Source of the DNA: Thermoplasmata archaeon
Lineage (GTDB): Archaea > Thermoplasmatota > Thermoplasmata > Lutacidiplasmatales > UBA184
Direction: 5' to 3'
DNA length: 64,000 bases
NCBI GenBank assembly: GCA_027315455.1
Contig: DAHUXZ010000009.1
Location: 1-64,000, forward strand
Shown: positions 47,021 through 57,093 of the stretch, piece after piece
Layout of the letters: each line of letters starts with the position of its first letter
Numbering within the stretch: position 1 is the first letter of the stretch
The notes under the pieces: generated by a model
What the model saw: only the letters and a program-made list of their open reading frames with translations
Databases searched by the model: none
What the model was told of the DNA's origin: nothing
Program-made: the position numbers and the translations under genes

Positions 47021-48925
47021 CTAGAGCAGCCGGACCGCCTCGAGGTTGTACGGCACCCGGCTTTCCAGGTTGAAGCGCTTGTGCAGGCTTGTGGAGAGGT
47101 CCAGGGCCTTCGACTCCTCCCCGTGGCAGAGGACGACCCGCTGCGGCCGGGGGTCGAGCGTCGCGACGTAGTTCATCAGCTGGACCCGGTCGGAGTGGCC
47201 GCTGAACCCCTCGATCGTCGCCACCTCGAGGCGGACCGGGACCGTGATCTGGCGGCCGTTGTCCATGAACGTCGCCTCGCTGAGCCCGCGCTGGAGCCGC
47301 CGCCCGAACGTCCCCTCGGCCTGGTAGCCGACGAAGAGGATGCCGTTCTTCTCGTCGGGGGCCCACGAGCGGAAGTACTCCATCACGGGCCCGCCGCTCA
47401 TCATCCCGGAGGTCGCGAGGACGATGCACGGCTCCTTGCCGTCGACGACGTCGCTGCGCATCGAGGACGAGTCGACCCGGTGGAACACGTCCGAAAGGAA
47501 CGGATTGTCGCCCTGCTGGAAGATCTGGGTCCGCAGCTGGCTGTTGAGATACTCGGGGTAGGCGGTGTGGATCGCCGTCGCCTCGAAGATCATCCCGTCG
47601 AGGTAGACCGGCACCCGGGGGATCTTCCCCTCGCGCATCCGCTCCTCGAGGACGAGCATGGCCTCCTGGGAGCGGCCGACGGCGAAGACCGGCACGACGA
47701 GCTTGCCGCCCCGGCCGACGACCTTCGATGCGAGGCGCGAGAAGTCCTCCGTCGCCTGCCCCCGGCTGGGCTGGACGTCGCGGTAGCCGCCGTAGGTCGA
47801 CTCCATGATGAGGGTCTCGAGGCGGGGGAAGCGGTTCGCGGCGGGGTTGAACAGCCAGCTGCGCTCGAACTTGATGTCCCCGGTGTAGGCGAGGTTGTAG
47901 TCGCCGTCCCCGAGGTGGAAGTGCGCGATCGACGAGCCGAGGATGTGGCCGGCGTTGTGGAGCGTGAGGCGCATGTCCGGGGCGATGTCCGTCGTCTCCC
48001 CCCAGCGCAGCGGGATCGTGCGGGAGACCATGTCGCGCACGTGCGAGGAGTCGTAGAGGCCCCGACGCGCCTCCTGCGCGGTGACCTTGATCGCGTCGAG
48101 GAGCATGAGGGTCATGAGGTCGCGGGTCGGGGCCGTGCAGTAGATCGGCCCGTGGTAGCCGTACTTGAGCAGCACCGGGATGAGGCCGCAGTGGTCGAGA
48201 TGCGCGTGGGTGACGACCACGGCGTCGAGGCTGTCGAGCGGCAGGAGCTCGGGGGCGTTGAAGAACGGCGTCCGGTCCGAGCCGGGGTCGATGCCACAGT
48301 CGATCAGGATCTTGGAGTTCTGGGTGGAGAGGAGGTGCGCGCTCCGCCCGACCTCGCGGTAGCCGCCGAGGGCCGTGTTGCGGGCCCAGATCTTCTCGGG
48401 AAGGCGGTCGCGGGCGATCTTGACGCCGACCTTCTTCAGGAACGAGCGCCGGTCCTCGAAGTGGTGGCGGAGGTGGATGCGCACCTCCTCGACGGTCTTC
48501 GAGGGGATGGGGGGCGTGCGGACGACCGTGGGGACCCAGCCGATCCTCCGCTTGAGCTCGTTGAGGACGGAACCCTGGCGCCCGATCGCCGCACCGGGAT
48601 TGGCCGCCTCGATCGTCACCTCGCCGGTTTCCGGCTCGAAGAACAGCGCGCTGATCTCCGCCTCGACCGGGATGAGCTCCCGGATCGCGGCCTCGGCCTC
48701 CTTCGGCTCGCTCAGGATCGCGGGGTCGCTGCGGACCAGGACGCGGCGGCGCAGGCGCTGGGCGATCTGGCGCAGGTAGTCGCCGCCGGAGAGGAAGGCG
48801 TCGAGCTGCTTGGTGTAGAGGACGATGTGCGGACCCTCGAGCTCGATGTCGGTGACCTCGATGGCCTCCGGTAACACCTCGGCCAATGCCTGCTTGGTCT
48901 GCTCAATGAGCGAGTCGAAACTCAT
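47021..48925 (-). CDS. aCPSF1, beta-CASP ribonuclease with N-terminal KH domains
   Basis: VVVTHAHLDHCGLIPVLLKYGYHGPIYCTAPTRDL...ESTYGGYRDVQPSRGQATEDF...LATSGMMSGGPVMEYF; KH-like N-terminus. Confidence 0.95.
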   Translation of the reverse strand: MSFDSLIEQTKQALAEVLPEAIEVTDIELEGPHIVLYTKQLDAFLSGGDYLRQIAQRLRRRVLVRSDPAILSEPKEAEAAIRELIPVEAEISALFFEPETGEVTIEAANPGAAIGRQGSVLNELKRRIGWVPTVVRTPPIPSKTVEEVRIHLRHHFEDRRSFLKKVGVKIARDRLPEKIWARNTALGGYREVGRSAHLLSTQNSKILIDCGIDPGSDRTPFFNAPELLPLDSLDAVVVTHAHLDHCGLIPVLLKYGYHGPIYCTAPTRDLMTLMLLDAIKVTAQEARRGLYDSSHVRDMVSRTIPLRWGETTDIAPDMRLTLHNAGHILGSSIAHFHLGDGDYNLAYTGDIKFERSWLFNPAANRFPRLETLIMESTYGGYRDVQPSRGQATEDFSRLASKVVGRGGKLVVPVFAVGRSQEAMLVLEERMREGKIPRVPVYLDGMIFEATAIHTAYPEYLNSQLRTQIFQQGDNPFLSDVFHRVDSSSMRSDVVDGKEPCIVLATSGMMSGGPVMEYFRSWAPDEKNGILFVGYQAEGTFGRRLQRGLSEATFMDNGRQITVPVRLEVATIEGFSGHSDRVQLMNYVATLDPRPQRVVLCHGEESKALDLSTSLHKRFNLESRVPYNLEAVRLL

Positions 48926-48975
48926 CCATCGCGGAAGGGGTTGCCGGAACGGGTTGGGGGAAGCGGCGGATCGGA

Positions 48976-49644
48976 TCAGGCGAGCGCGGGCGGGAGCGGG
49001 ATCTTGAGCGCCTTGAGGCGCTTGTTGATCTCGTCCTCGCCGAACTCCTTGTACTCTCGGGAGGTGATGACGTGGACGATATACCCATCGCCGCTCGCGC
49101 TGTCGCGCTTCATGGCCGCGGTGAGCCCCCGGAGGGCGAGGTCGACGCCGTCGGAGACGCTCATGTCCCGGGAGTAGCCCTCCTCGAGGATGCCGTAGGC
49201 GAACGTCGAGCCGCTGCCGACGGAGACGAACCGGTCCTCGATCGAGCCACCGGCGGGGTCGACGGAGAAGACGTGACCGCCCTTCCCGTCGACGCCCCCG
49301 AGGATCATCCAGGCGTAGTAGGGGAACATCCGGTTGCCGTTGAGGATGTTCGCGAGGAGCGTCGCCGCGCCCTCGGCGCTGAGGGTTCCGCCCCGACGAA
49401 GGCGGTAGAGGGAGACCTCGGCGCGGAGGTAGCGGGCGAGGACCTGGGCATCGCCGACGAGCCCCGCGACGGTGACGCCGATGTTCGTGTCGATCTTGAA
49501 CAGCTTCTGGGTCGTCTTGTTCGCGATGAGATTGCCCGCCGTCGCGCGGCGCTCCGTCGCCAGTACGACGCCGTCCTTGCAGACGATCCCGATGGTCGTC
49601 GTGCCCTTGAGCAACTCCTGCTCCCGCGAACTACCAGCGTGCAT
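48976..49644 (-). CDS. psmB: Proteasome beta subunit
   Basis: Propeptide then KG|TTTIGIVCKDGVVLATERRATAGNLIANKTTQKLFKIDTNIGVTVAGLVGDAQVL. Confidence 0.95.
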   Translation of the reverse strand: MHAGSSREQELLKGTTTIGIVCKDGVVLATERRATAGNLIANKTTQKLFKIDTNIGVTVAGLVGDAQVLARYLRAEVSLYRLRRGGTLSAEGAATLLANILNGNRMFPYYAWMILGGVDGKGGHVFSVDPAGGSIEDRFVSVGSGSTFAYGILEEGYSRDMSVSDGVDLALRGLTAAMKRDSASGDGYIVHVITSREYKEFGEDEINKRLKALKIPLPPALA

Positions 49645-49689
49645 CGGCTCCCCGGAAAGGTGGGAAAACGGAAGGGGTGACTAAGGGGG

Positions 49690-49697
49690 GGTATATA
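49690..49697. promoter_or_regulatory. TATA-like element near psmB
   Basis: GGTATATAAC, about 45 nt upstream of the psmB start on the minus strand. Confidence 0.35.
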
Positions 49698-49803
49698 ACC
49701 GCTCCGAGGAGAGTGGTGTCCGCGCCACCGTGCGGGGGGTACGCGCCGGGCCGCACCCCCGCCCGCCGATAGGTTCAAGTCCGAGGGGACGGTCACGCGG
49801 GCC

Positions 49804-50613
49804 ATGTTCCGTCGTCGCACGGTCGCCGGTACCCTCGGGCTCGCGGTCCTTGCGGTCGCCCTGGTCGTGATGTCGCCCCTCGCCGCGGCCGCCGGTTCCG
49901 GCTACAACCTGAGCTACACCCGCGCCCCCGGGAGCACCTCCAACGCCAACATCGACCTCACCTCCGTCAGCTCGACGGATTCGGGCGGCGCGACGATCAG
50001 CGTGACGTTCCAGGTCTCCGGGCATCTCGTCCTGAACTCCGGTGACTACGTCTACTGGGTCTGGTTCGGCGGCTCCACCTCCTCCAACGCGACCGGCTAC
50101 GCGTCCTTTTCGAACAACACGACCGCGGGCCAGTGGTTCAGCAGCTCGGGCGGGGGGTACGGCTACGGGAGCGTCGTCTACTCGATCGGCGGCGGCGGCT
50201 CGTCGCTCACCTTCGCGATGAACAAGACCTCCGTCGGTCCGGACACGAGCTTCGGGGTGAACGTCGAATCGATCTACTCCACGTCCGCCGGCGCCGGCGG
50301 GATCAGCTGGCTCGGGACGAACTACCAGGGAGCCCTCAACTGCGGCCCGACCGGATGCACGGGCCCGGTCGTCAGCGCCGCGATGAGCGCGTTCTGGCTC
50401 TACGTCATCATCGGGGTCGTCCTCCTCGTCGTCATCGTGGTCGTCGTAGTGGTCGTCGTGGTCGTCGTCGGACGCCGCCGCCGGGCCCCGCCGATGGGCG
50501 GCGTGATGCCGCCCGCGATGGCGCCCCCGACGGGAGGTTACCCGGCCGCCTCGCCTCCGCCCCCTCCGCCCCCTCCACCGCCCCCCTCGCCTCCCGCGCC
50601 CGGGGCCCCGTAG
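49804..50613 (+). CDS. Secreted protein with poly-Val TM anchor and poly-Pro cytoplasmic tail
   Basis: Signal peptide, Ser/Gly/Asn-rich ectodomain, TM LYVIIGVVLLVVIVVVVVVVVVVVGRRRR, tail PPPPPPPPPPPSPPAPGAP. Confidence 0.7.
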   Translation: MFRRRTVAGTLGLAVLAVALVVMSPLAAAAGSGYNLSYTRAPGSTSNANIDLTSVSSTDSGGATISVTFQVSGHLVLNSGDYVYWVWFGGSTSSNATGYASFSNNTTAGQWFSSSGGGYGYGSVVYSIGGGGSSLTFAMNKTSVGPDTSFGVNVESIYSTSAGAGGISWLGTNYQGALNCGPTGCTGPVVSAAMSAFWLYVIIGVVLLVVIVVVVVVVVVVVGRRRRAPPMGGVMPPAMAPPTGGYPAASPPPPPPPPPPPSPPAPGAP

Positions 50614-50682
50614 GGAAACCGTTTCCGACTCCGGCGGGAGCCGACACGGCTCCCGCCGGCCCGCCCCGTGCGGGGGGCGGGA
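50614..50682. terminator. Cluster of inverted repeats between 49804-gene and sdhA
   Basis: GGAAACCGTTTCC; CCGGCGGGAGCCG-ACA-CGGCTCCCGCCGG (13-bp perfect stem, 50631-50659); CCCGCCCC...GGGGCGGG. Termination role inferred. Confidence 0.4.
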
Positions 50683-50745
50683 ACGGCCCGCGGGGACCGC
50701 GAAGGATTTTAGGTCCTCGACGTACGGGCGGCGAGGTTTCTCGAA

Positions 50746-52419
50746 ATGCAGCGCCATGACGTGGTCGTGGTCGGCGCCGGACTCGCCGGCCAGCGGGCGG
50801 CGCTGGCGGCCCTACAGGCCGGTCGGGACGTCGCGATCGTCTCGAAGCTGCACCCGCTCCGCTCCCATTCGGGTGCCGCCCAGGGCGGGATCAACGCGGC
50901 CGTGGGCAAGGAGGACTCCGTCGAGACCCACATCTACGACACGGTCAAGGGGTCCGACTATCTGGGGGACCAGGACGCGATCGAGTTCTTCTGCAAGGAG
51001 GCCGGCCCGACGGTGGTCGAGATGGAACACTTCGGGACGATCTTCAGCCGGGCCGACGACGGCTCGCTCGCCCGCCGTCCCTTCGGCGGGGCCGGCTTTC
51101 CCCGGACGATCTACGCCGCCGACCGGACGGGCCTCGCGCTCCTCCAGGCGCTCTGGGAGCACCTCGGCCAGGAGAACCTCACGCTCTACGAGGAGTGGGA
51201 CCTCACGCGCATCGTCGTGGACGAGGGCCGGGCCCAGGGGATCGTCGCCTTCGACCGTCGGAGGGGGGACCTCGCCCAGATCGCCGCGAAGGCCGTCGTG
51301 ATCGCGACCGGCCCCGCGGGCCGGATCTACGGGCGGACGACCAACGCCCACTCCTGCACCGGGGACGGCGTCGCCGCCGCGTACCGCGCGGGGGCCTTCC
51401 TCAAGGACATGGAGTTCGTCCAGTTCCATCCGACGGCCCTCCTCGAGTCGTCGATCCTCATCACCGAGGGCGCCCGCGGGGAGGGCGGCATCCTCAAGAA
51501 CGCGAAGGGCGAGCGGTTCATGTCCCGCTACGCCCCCCATGTCCTCGACCTCGCCTCGCGGGACGTGGTCTCCCGGGCCATCTTCACCGAGGTCCGGGAG
51601 GGTCGCGGGTTTCCCGGCGACTATGTCCACCTCGAGCTGATGCATCTCGGCCGGGAGCGGATCGAGTCCCGGCTCCAGGAGATCTGCGACTTCTCCCGCA
51701 ACTTCGCCGGCATCGACCCGGTGACCGAGCCGATCCCGGTGATGCCGGCCCAGCACTACATGATGGGGGGCATCTCGACCAATGCCCGGGGCGAGACGAA
51801 CATCCCCGGACTGTTCGCGGCCGGCGAGGCGGCGTGCGTCTCCATCCACGGGGCGAACCGGCTCGGCGGCAACTCGCTGCTCGAGACCCTCGTCTTCGGC
51901 AAGCAGGCCGGGATCGCCGCGGCGGCCTACGCCGAAGGCGCTCCGACACCGGTCCTGCGCGCCGACGACCTCGACCGCGAAACGACGGCCGTTCGGGCGA
52001 TGGGCGACCGGACCGAGGGCGAGGAGCCTCAGCACCTGCGCATCGAGATGCAGCGGACGATGGATACCCTGGTCGGGATCTACCGCAATGCCGCGGAGCT
52101 GAAGCAGGCCCTCGCCCAGATCGTCGCCCTCAAGGTCCGCTACGAGAAGGTGCGGGTCGTCGACCGCGCGAAGACCTACAACATCAATCTCACCGACGCG
52201 CTCGAGACCGGGCACATGCTCGCCCTCGCCGAGGTCATCGTCGCGGGGGCGATCGCCCGGACCGAGAGCCGGGGCGCGCACGCCCGCACCGACTTCCCGA
52301 AGCGGGACGATGCGAACTGGATGAAGCACACCCTGGCGGCGTACTCGCCGCAGGGCCCCCGCCTCTCCTACGGCCCGGTCGCCTACACGCGGTGGGAGCC
52401 GAAGGAGCGGGTGTACTGA
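50746..52419 (+). CDS. sdhA: Succinate dehydrogenase/fumarate reductase flavoprotein subunit
   Basis: [22 protein letters not shown]...[15 protein letters not shown]...[33 protein letters not shown]. Confidence 0.95.
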   Translation: MQRHDVVVVGAGLAGQRAALAALQAGRDVAIVSKLHPLRSHSGAAQGGINAAVGKEDSVETHIYDTVKGSDYLGDQDAIEFFCKEAGPTVVEMEHFGTIFSRADDGSLARRPFGGAGFPRTIYAADRTGLALLQALWEHLGQENLTLYEEWDLTRIVVDEGRAQGIVAFDRRRGDLAQIAAKAVVIATGPAGRIYGRTTNAHSCTGDGVAAAYRAGAFLKDMEFVQFHPTALLESSILITEGARGEGGILKNAKGERFMSRYAPHVLDLASRDVVSRAIFTEVREGRGFPGDYVHLELMHLGRERIESRLQEICDFSRNFAGIDPVTEPIPVMPAQHYMMGGISTNARGETNIPGLFAAGEAACVSIHGANRLGGNSLLETLVFGKQAGIAAAAYAEGAPTPVLRADDLDRETTAVRAMGDRTEGEEPQHLRIEMQRTMDTLVGIYRNAAELKQALAQIVALKVRYEKVRVVDRAKTYNINLTDALETGHMLALAEVIVAGAIARTESRGAHARTDFPKRDDANWMKHTLAAYSPQGPRLSYGPVAYTRWEPKERVY

Positions 52420-53390
52420 TGTCCGGCGAGCTCATCTCCGTCCCGATCGACGTCTACCGCTTCGACCCGAGCCACGACTCGGCCCCCCGCTACCAGCGCT
52501 ACACCCTCGAGCTCCCGCGCCACACCCCGGTGCTGAGCGCGCTGCTCAAGATCCGCACCGACCTCGACCCGTCGCTCTCGCTGCGCTACTCCTGCCGCAG
52601 CTCGATCTGCGGCTCGTGCGCGATGGTCATCAACTCGAAGAGCCGCCTCGCCTGCCAGACCCCGGTCGGCCCGGAGGTGGAGCGCCACGGCCGCATCGTC
52701 ATCGACCCGATGCGGAACCTGCCCGTCCTCCGCGACCTGGTCGTCGAGATGGCGCCGTTCTGGGGCCGGTACCGCAAGCTCGAGCCCCACCTCATCCCGG
52801 ACCCGAACCGCCCGATGCCCGTCGACCGGGAGAACCCCATGACCCCGGCCGAGGTCGAGCGGTTCAAGACGACCCCCCGCTGCATCGCCTGCGGGTCGTG
52901 CTACTCGGCGTGCCCGGCCGTCGAGCACGACCCGGAGTTCCCGGGCCCGATGGCGCTCGCCAAGCTCTACCGGTTCGTCGTCGACCCGCGGGACGGCGCG
53001 CGCCAGGACCGCCTCGTCCGCATCCAGGCGGAGGGCCTCTGGCTGTGCCTGCGCTGCCACCTCTGCACCGAGTCCTGTCCGAAGGAGGTCGAGCCGTCGG
53101 AGCGGATCCGTGACCTCAAGGAGATGGCGATCGCCGTCCAGGGAGGGACGGAGCACGGCTCGCGCCACGCCGTCGGGTTCAAGGACAACATCCGCGAGCG
53201 CGGCATCCTCAACGAGCTCAAGCTCGTCCGGCAGACCTACAACCCCCTGGAGGCGCTCGCCCAGCTCCCCCAGGGCCTCAAGATCGCCCGCAAGAAGCCC
53301 GAGACCCTCCACGCCCCGCGCAAGATCGAGGGGCAGGCCGAGGTCGAGGCGCTCTACGTGGCGCTCGACGATTCGAAGGAGACGCCGTGA
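52419..53390 (+). CDS. sdhB: Succinate dehydrogenase/fumarate reductase iron-sulfur subunit
   Basis: [50 protein letters not shown] overlaps sdhA stop. Confidence 0.95.
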   Translation: MSGELISVPIDVYRFDPSHDSAPRYQRYTLELPRHTPVLSALLKIRTDLDPSLSLRYSCRSSICGSCAMVINSKSRLACQTPVGPEVERHGRIVIDPMRNLPVLRDLVVEMAPFWGRYRKLEPHLIPDPNRPMPVDRENPMTPAEVERFKTTPRCIACGSCYSACPAVEHDPEFPGPMALAKLYRFVVDPRDGARQDRLVRIQAEGLWLCLRCHLCTESCPKEVEPSERIRDLKEMAIAVQGGTEHGSRHAVGFKDNIRERGILNELKLVRQTYNPLEALAQLPQGLKIARKKPETLHAPRKIEGQAEVEALYVALDDSKETP

Positions 53391-54274
53391 AGCTGGCTTA
53401 CTACCCCGGGTGCGTCGCGCAGGAGTCCGGCCGCGAGCTCGACCAGTCGACGCGCTGGGTCGCCCAGCGCCTCGGGATCGAGCTGGTCGAGTTCCCGAGC
53501 TTCTCCTGCTGCGGCTCCGGCTTCGTCGACGAGGCCAACAGCACGCTCAACGTCGCCCTTAACGCCCGGAACCTCGCCCTCGCCGAGAAGGCCGGCCTCG
53601 ACCTCCTCACGATCTGCTCGACCTGCCAGGGGATGCTCTCGCTCGCCAACCATCGCCTCAAGGACCCCGCCGTCCGCGCCCGGGTCGACCCCGCGCTCGC
53701 GAAGATCGGCGTCGCCTACCGCGGGTCCGTCCGGGTCAAGCACCTGCTCGAGGTCGTGACGCGCGACCTCGGTGTAGACGCCATCGCGAAAAAGGTGACC
53801 CGCCCGCTGCGCGGGCTCAAGGTCGGCGCCTTCTACGGCTGCCATCTCCTGCGCCCCGCGGGCGAGGTCGGCGGCGAGAGCGGCGAGGAGCCGCGGTCCT
53901 TCGAGAACCTCATCGCCGCCCTCGGGGCGACCCCCGTGCTCTACCGCGGCCGCGTGATGTGCTGCGGATTCCCGATCCTCTTCGTCCGCGAGGGGACGGC
54001 GAACCGCATCGCCGCGACGCAGATCGACGACGCGCGGGCCCATGGGGCCGACGCCCTCGCGACGCCCTGCCCGCTCTGCCACATCTCCCTCGACTCGTTC
54101 CAGAACAAGGCCGCGAAGGCGGTGGGGCACGCGCTCGACATGCCGATCTTCCACCTCCCCCAGCTGATCGGGCTCGCCCTCGGCGCCTCGCCGGAGGAGC
54201 TCGGGCTCCCCCGCCATCTCGTGGCCACCGACGCGGCGCTCGCCAAGATCGGCCAGGTCTCCGTCCCCGCGTAG
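53387..54274 (+). CDS. CCG-domain protein (SdhE/HdrB-like) of succinate dehydrogenase
   Basis: [10 protein letters not shown]...FSCCGSGF...[16 protein letters not shown]...CCGFPI...[13 protein letters not shown] overlap with sdhB. Confidence 0.88.
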   Translation: MKLAYYPGCVAQESGRELDQSTRWVAQRLGIELVEFPSFSCCGSGFVDEANSTLNVALNARNLALAEKAGLDLLTICSTCQGMLSLANHRLKDPAVRARVDPALAKIGVAYRGSVRVKHLLEVVTRDLGVDAIAKKVTRPLRGLKVGAFYGCHLLRPAGEVGGESGEEPRSFENLIAALGATPVLYRGRVMCCGFPILFVREGTANRIAATQIDDARAHGADALATPCPLCHISLDSFQNKAAKAVGHALDMPIFHLPQLIGLALGASPEELGLPRHLVATDAALAKIGQVSVPA

Positions 54275-54281
54275 GGCCGAG

Positions 54282-54845
54282 ATGACGGACCTCGGCGCGA
54301 TCGCCCCGGGGCTCCTCGTGCTCGGGCTCGTCGCGGTCGTGGTGGCGATCCGGTCGATCCGGATGGCGCGGGGCGCCCCCGTCAGCGGGGCGCGGCTTTT
54401 CGCCTACGGCGCGGTCTACGTCCTCCTCCTCGCGTTCGTCCTGCTCGCCGACGCGGCGTGGCGGCCCGTCTACGGGTACGCGCTCGACGCCCTCGCCCTC
54501 GGGGCCGCGTTCGCGCTGTCGGTCCCCTACGTCGCCGGGCGCGTCGCGCTCTCTCGGCGCGCGGACGGGCAGTGGGTCTACCGGCTCGGCTGGTCGCTCC
54601 CCGTCATCTACCTCGCCCTCTTCTTCGCCCGGTTCGCCCTGGACCTCCTCGTCCTCGGGCCGTCGGCCTACGCGGGCGCGCCCGTCGCCTCCCCCTCCGC
54701 GCTCCCGCCGGGGTCGGTCGACGCCCTCCTCCTCGTCGATGCGCTCTTCTCGGCGAGCGCGGGGCTCCTCCTCGGACGGAACGTCGCCGTCTACCTCGCC
54801 TACCGCCGGCGATCGGCCGCCGCGCCGCCGACCGCCAATCCTTAA
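54282..54845 (+). CDS. Polytopic membrane protein of unknown function
   Basis: Several hydrophobic segments (GLLVLGLVAVVVAI, YGAVYVLLLAFVLLA, LPVIYLALFFARFALDLLV). Confidence 0.6.
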   Translation: MTDLGAIAPGLLVLGLVAVVVAIRSIRMARGAPVSGARLFAYGAVYVLLLAFVLLADAAWRPVYGYALDALALGAAFALSVPYVAGRVALSRRADGQWVYRLGWSLPVIYLALFFARFALDLLVLGPSAYAGAPVASPSALPPGSVDALLLVDALFSASAGLLLGRNVAVYLAYRRRSAAAPPTANP

Positions 54846-54868
54846 GCCGAACCGTCGTGGCCGTTCCG

Positions 54869-55594
54869 ATGGAGCCCGCGGCGGCGGCCGGCCCCGGGGG
54901 GCCGGACGCCACGGTGGACGACGAGCTCGGCGGGAGCGACCTCGGCCGGATCATCGCGCTGAGCGACGGGATCTTCGCCTTCGCGATGACCCTCCTTGCC
55001 CTCAGCCTGACGGTGCCGGTCTTCCGCAACGCCCAGGGGGTGCCGCTCGACCCGGGCACGATCCCCTCCCCAGAGCTCGCCCACGCGCTCCTCGGCGAGG
55101 GGTCGGCGTTCCTCACCTACGCCTTCGGGTTCTTCATCATCGCGTTCTGGTGGGAGGCCCACCATCGGATCTTCGCGCATGTCCACCGCTGGGACCGGCG
55201 GGTCCTTTCCTTCAACCTCGCCTTCCTGCTGATGATCGCGGTGACGCCGTTCCTCGTGAGCCTCTACGCCCAGTTCGGCGCCGACCAGGCCGCGCTCGTC
55301 CTCTATGCCGGGGCCCAGGGCCTCGGCGGGCTCGTGCTGGCCGCCCTCTGGGAGCACGCGACCCGCGCGCCCGGGCTCACCGGACCCGACCTCCCCGGGA
55401 CCCTCGTCGCGCGCTACCGGGCCCGCCTATTCGGCAGCTCGGCGATCTTCGGCGCCTCGATCCTCGTGTCGTTCGTGAACGTCCGGGCGGCCGAGTTCGT
55501 CTGGCTGACGGTCTTCTTCCTCGGCTGGCTCCAGACGACCCGCCTACGGCGCTCGCGCGGGCGGACCCGCCCGACCGCGGTCAGCCGGGCGTAG
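54869..55594 (+). CDS. TMEM175/DUF1211-family potassium channel-like membrane protein
   Basis: RIIALSDGIFAFAMTLLALSLTVPVF (FSDGxFAxAxTLL-type motif) and multiple TM helices. Confidence 0.85.
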   Translation: MEPAAAAGPGGPDATVDDELGGSDLGRIIALSDGIFAFAMTLLALSLTVPVFRNAQGVPLDPGTIPSPELAHALLGEGSAFLTYAFGFFIIAFWWEAHHRIFAHVHRWDRRVLSFNLAFLLMIAVTPFLVSLYAQFGADQAALVLYAGAQGLGGLVLAALWEHATRAPGLTGPDLPGTLVARYRARLFGSSAIFGASILVSFVNVRAAEFVWLTVFFLGWLQTTRLRRSRGRTRPTAVSRA

Positions 55595-55859
55595 CGTTCT
55601 CGCCGGCCCGGGCGGCCGCGATCAGCTCGCGCGCCCCGGCGCCCTTCGTCACGTGGAGATGCAGCGCGTCGCACATCCCGCGGAAGTAGGCTTCTCCGCT
55701 TCCCCGCGCGTAGGTCTCGGCGAGATCCTCGGCCAGACGGTCCTCGGGGTGCGACGGGTCGACCCGCGGGCTGAACATGCAGCGGAAGACGAGGAACCGC
55801 TCCCCCTCGAGGTCGATCCGCGCCGTCTCGGGGGCGCCGCAGAACGGGCAGGCGAGCAC
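55581..55859 (-). CDS. Small uncharacterised zinc-binding-like protein
   Basis: MLACPFCGAPETARIDLEGERFLVFRCMFSPRVDP. Confidence 0.55.
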   Translation of the reverse strand: MLACPFCGAPETARIDLEGERFLVFRCMFSPRVDPSHPEDRLAEDLAETYARGSGEAYFRGMCDALHLHVTKGAGARELIAAARAGENATPG

Positions 55860-55900
55860 GTCCGGGGCGACGGGGAACGGCAGGATAACGGTGACGGCGC

Positions 55901-56155
55901 TCAGTCGATGTAGCCGAGCGAGCGCAGCTGGTCCTTGAGGCGCCGCTCGTCCTCCTCGGAGAACGGGGTGCCGTCGGTGCGGTCGAGGAGGCGGGCGAGG
56001 ACGTAGGCGACGAACGCGTCGAGGGTCGGGAACGCGCTCGACCGCAGGCGCTCCTCGAGGCGCCGGGCGGTCTCCTCGGGGATCACGAGGCGCCGCTCGG
56101 AGGCCCCCTCGGTCGGCGGGGGGGCCGCCGGTAAAGGCTCGTCGGTCATTCCCAC
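55901..56155 (-). CDS. Small uncharacterised protein, possibly RHH-like
   Basis: RLVIPEETARRLEERLRSSAFPTLDAFVAYVLARLLD...EEDERRLKDQLRSLGYID; overlaps guaAB start region by 10 nt. Confidence 0.55.
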   Translation of the reverse strand: MGMTDEPLPAAPPPTEGASERRLVIPEETARRLEERLRSSAFPTLDAFVAYVLARLLDRTDGTPFSEEDERRLKDQLRSLGYID

Positions 56156-57093
56156 TCGATCGTCGCGGGCGGCTTGTCGGTCACGTCGTAGAGGACCCGG
56201 GTCACCGTGCCAAAGAGGGCGCGGGTGATCCGCTCGGCGATCGTGCGGAGGAGCTCGGGGGGCACGGCCATCGCCGTCGCGGTCATCGCGTCGACCGACT
56301 CGACGATACGCACGCTCACCGCCTCGCCCGCGACGCGGTTGTCGCCCATCACGCCGACCGTCGCGACCGGCAGCAGGACCGCGAAGTACTGCCAGGGGCG
56401 CGGGATCTGGCTCCGGGCGATCGCGCGCTCGACCTCCTCCTCGACGATCGCGTTCGCGACCCGGGCGCGCGCGACGCGCTCCCGGGAGACCGGCCCCGCG
56501 ACCCGCACGGCGAGGCCCGGGCCGGGGAACGGCTGGCGCTCGGGCTCGGGGACCTTGAGGTGGTGCGCGAGCTGGCGCACCTCGTCCTTGTAGAGGTCGC
56601 GCAGCGGCTCGACGATCTTCAGGGTGAGGTCCGCCGGCAGGCCGCCGACGTTGTGGTGGGTCTTGATCGTGTCCCGCAGTTGGCCGCCGCTCTCGATCCA
56701 GTCCGGGGCGATGGTGCCCTGGATGAGGGTGTCGGCCCCGCTGCGCGCGGCCTCCTCCTCGAAGAGGCGGACGAACGCCGTCCCGATCCGGCGGCGCTTC
56801 TCCTCCGGGTCGGTGACGTCATGCAGGGCGGACAGGAAGCGGTCCTCCGCGGAGAGGACCTCGAAGGACAGGCGGCTCGCCCGGAAGAACGCGCCGACCC
56901 GCTCGACCTCGCCCTGCCGCAGCAGGCCGGTGTCGACGAACAGCGCGCGGGCGCGATCCCCGATCGCCTCCTGGACGAGGAGGGCCGCCACCGTGCTGTC
57001 GATCCCCCCGCTCGCGGCGACGATCGCGCGACCGGGTACGTCGGCGCGGAGCCGGCGGATGGCCTCGACACGGAACGTTTCGGCGTCCCTCAC
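56146..57093 (-). CDS. guaAB: GMP synthase, ATP-pyrophosphatase subunit
   Basis: AIVAASGGIDSTVAALLVQEAIGDRARALFVDTGLLRQGE...RQPFPGPGLAVRVAG...VLYDVTDKPPATIEWE. Confidence 0.95.
   Translation of the reverse strand: MRDAETFRVEAIRRLRADVPGRAIVAASGGIDSTVAALLVQEAIGDRARALFVDTGLLRQGEVERVGAFFRASRLSFEVLSAEDRFLSALHDVTDPEEKRRRIGTAFVRLFEEEAARSGADTLIQGTIAPDWIESGGQLRDTIKTHHNVGGLPADLTLKIVEPLRDLYKDEVRQLAHHLKVPEPERQPFPGPGLAVRVAGPVSRERVARARVANAIVEEEVERAIARSQIPRPWQYFAVLLPVATVGVMGDNRVAGEAVSVRIVESVDAMTATAMAVPPELLRTIAERITRALFGTVTRVLYDVTDKPPATIEWE

Noticed and set aside
50430-50475. GTC/GTG microsatellite as a non-coding regulatory repeat
   Set aside because: It is in frame and encodes the poly-Val transmembrane helix, so it is reported as part of that protein.
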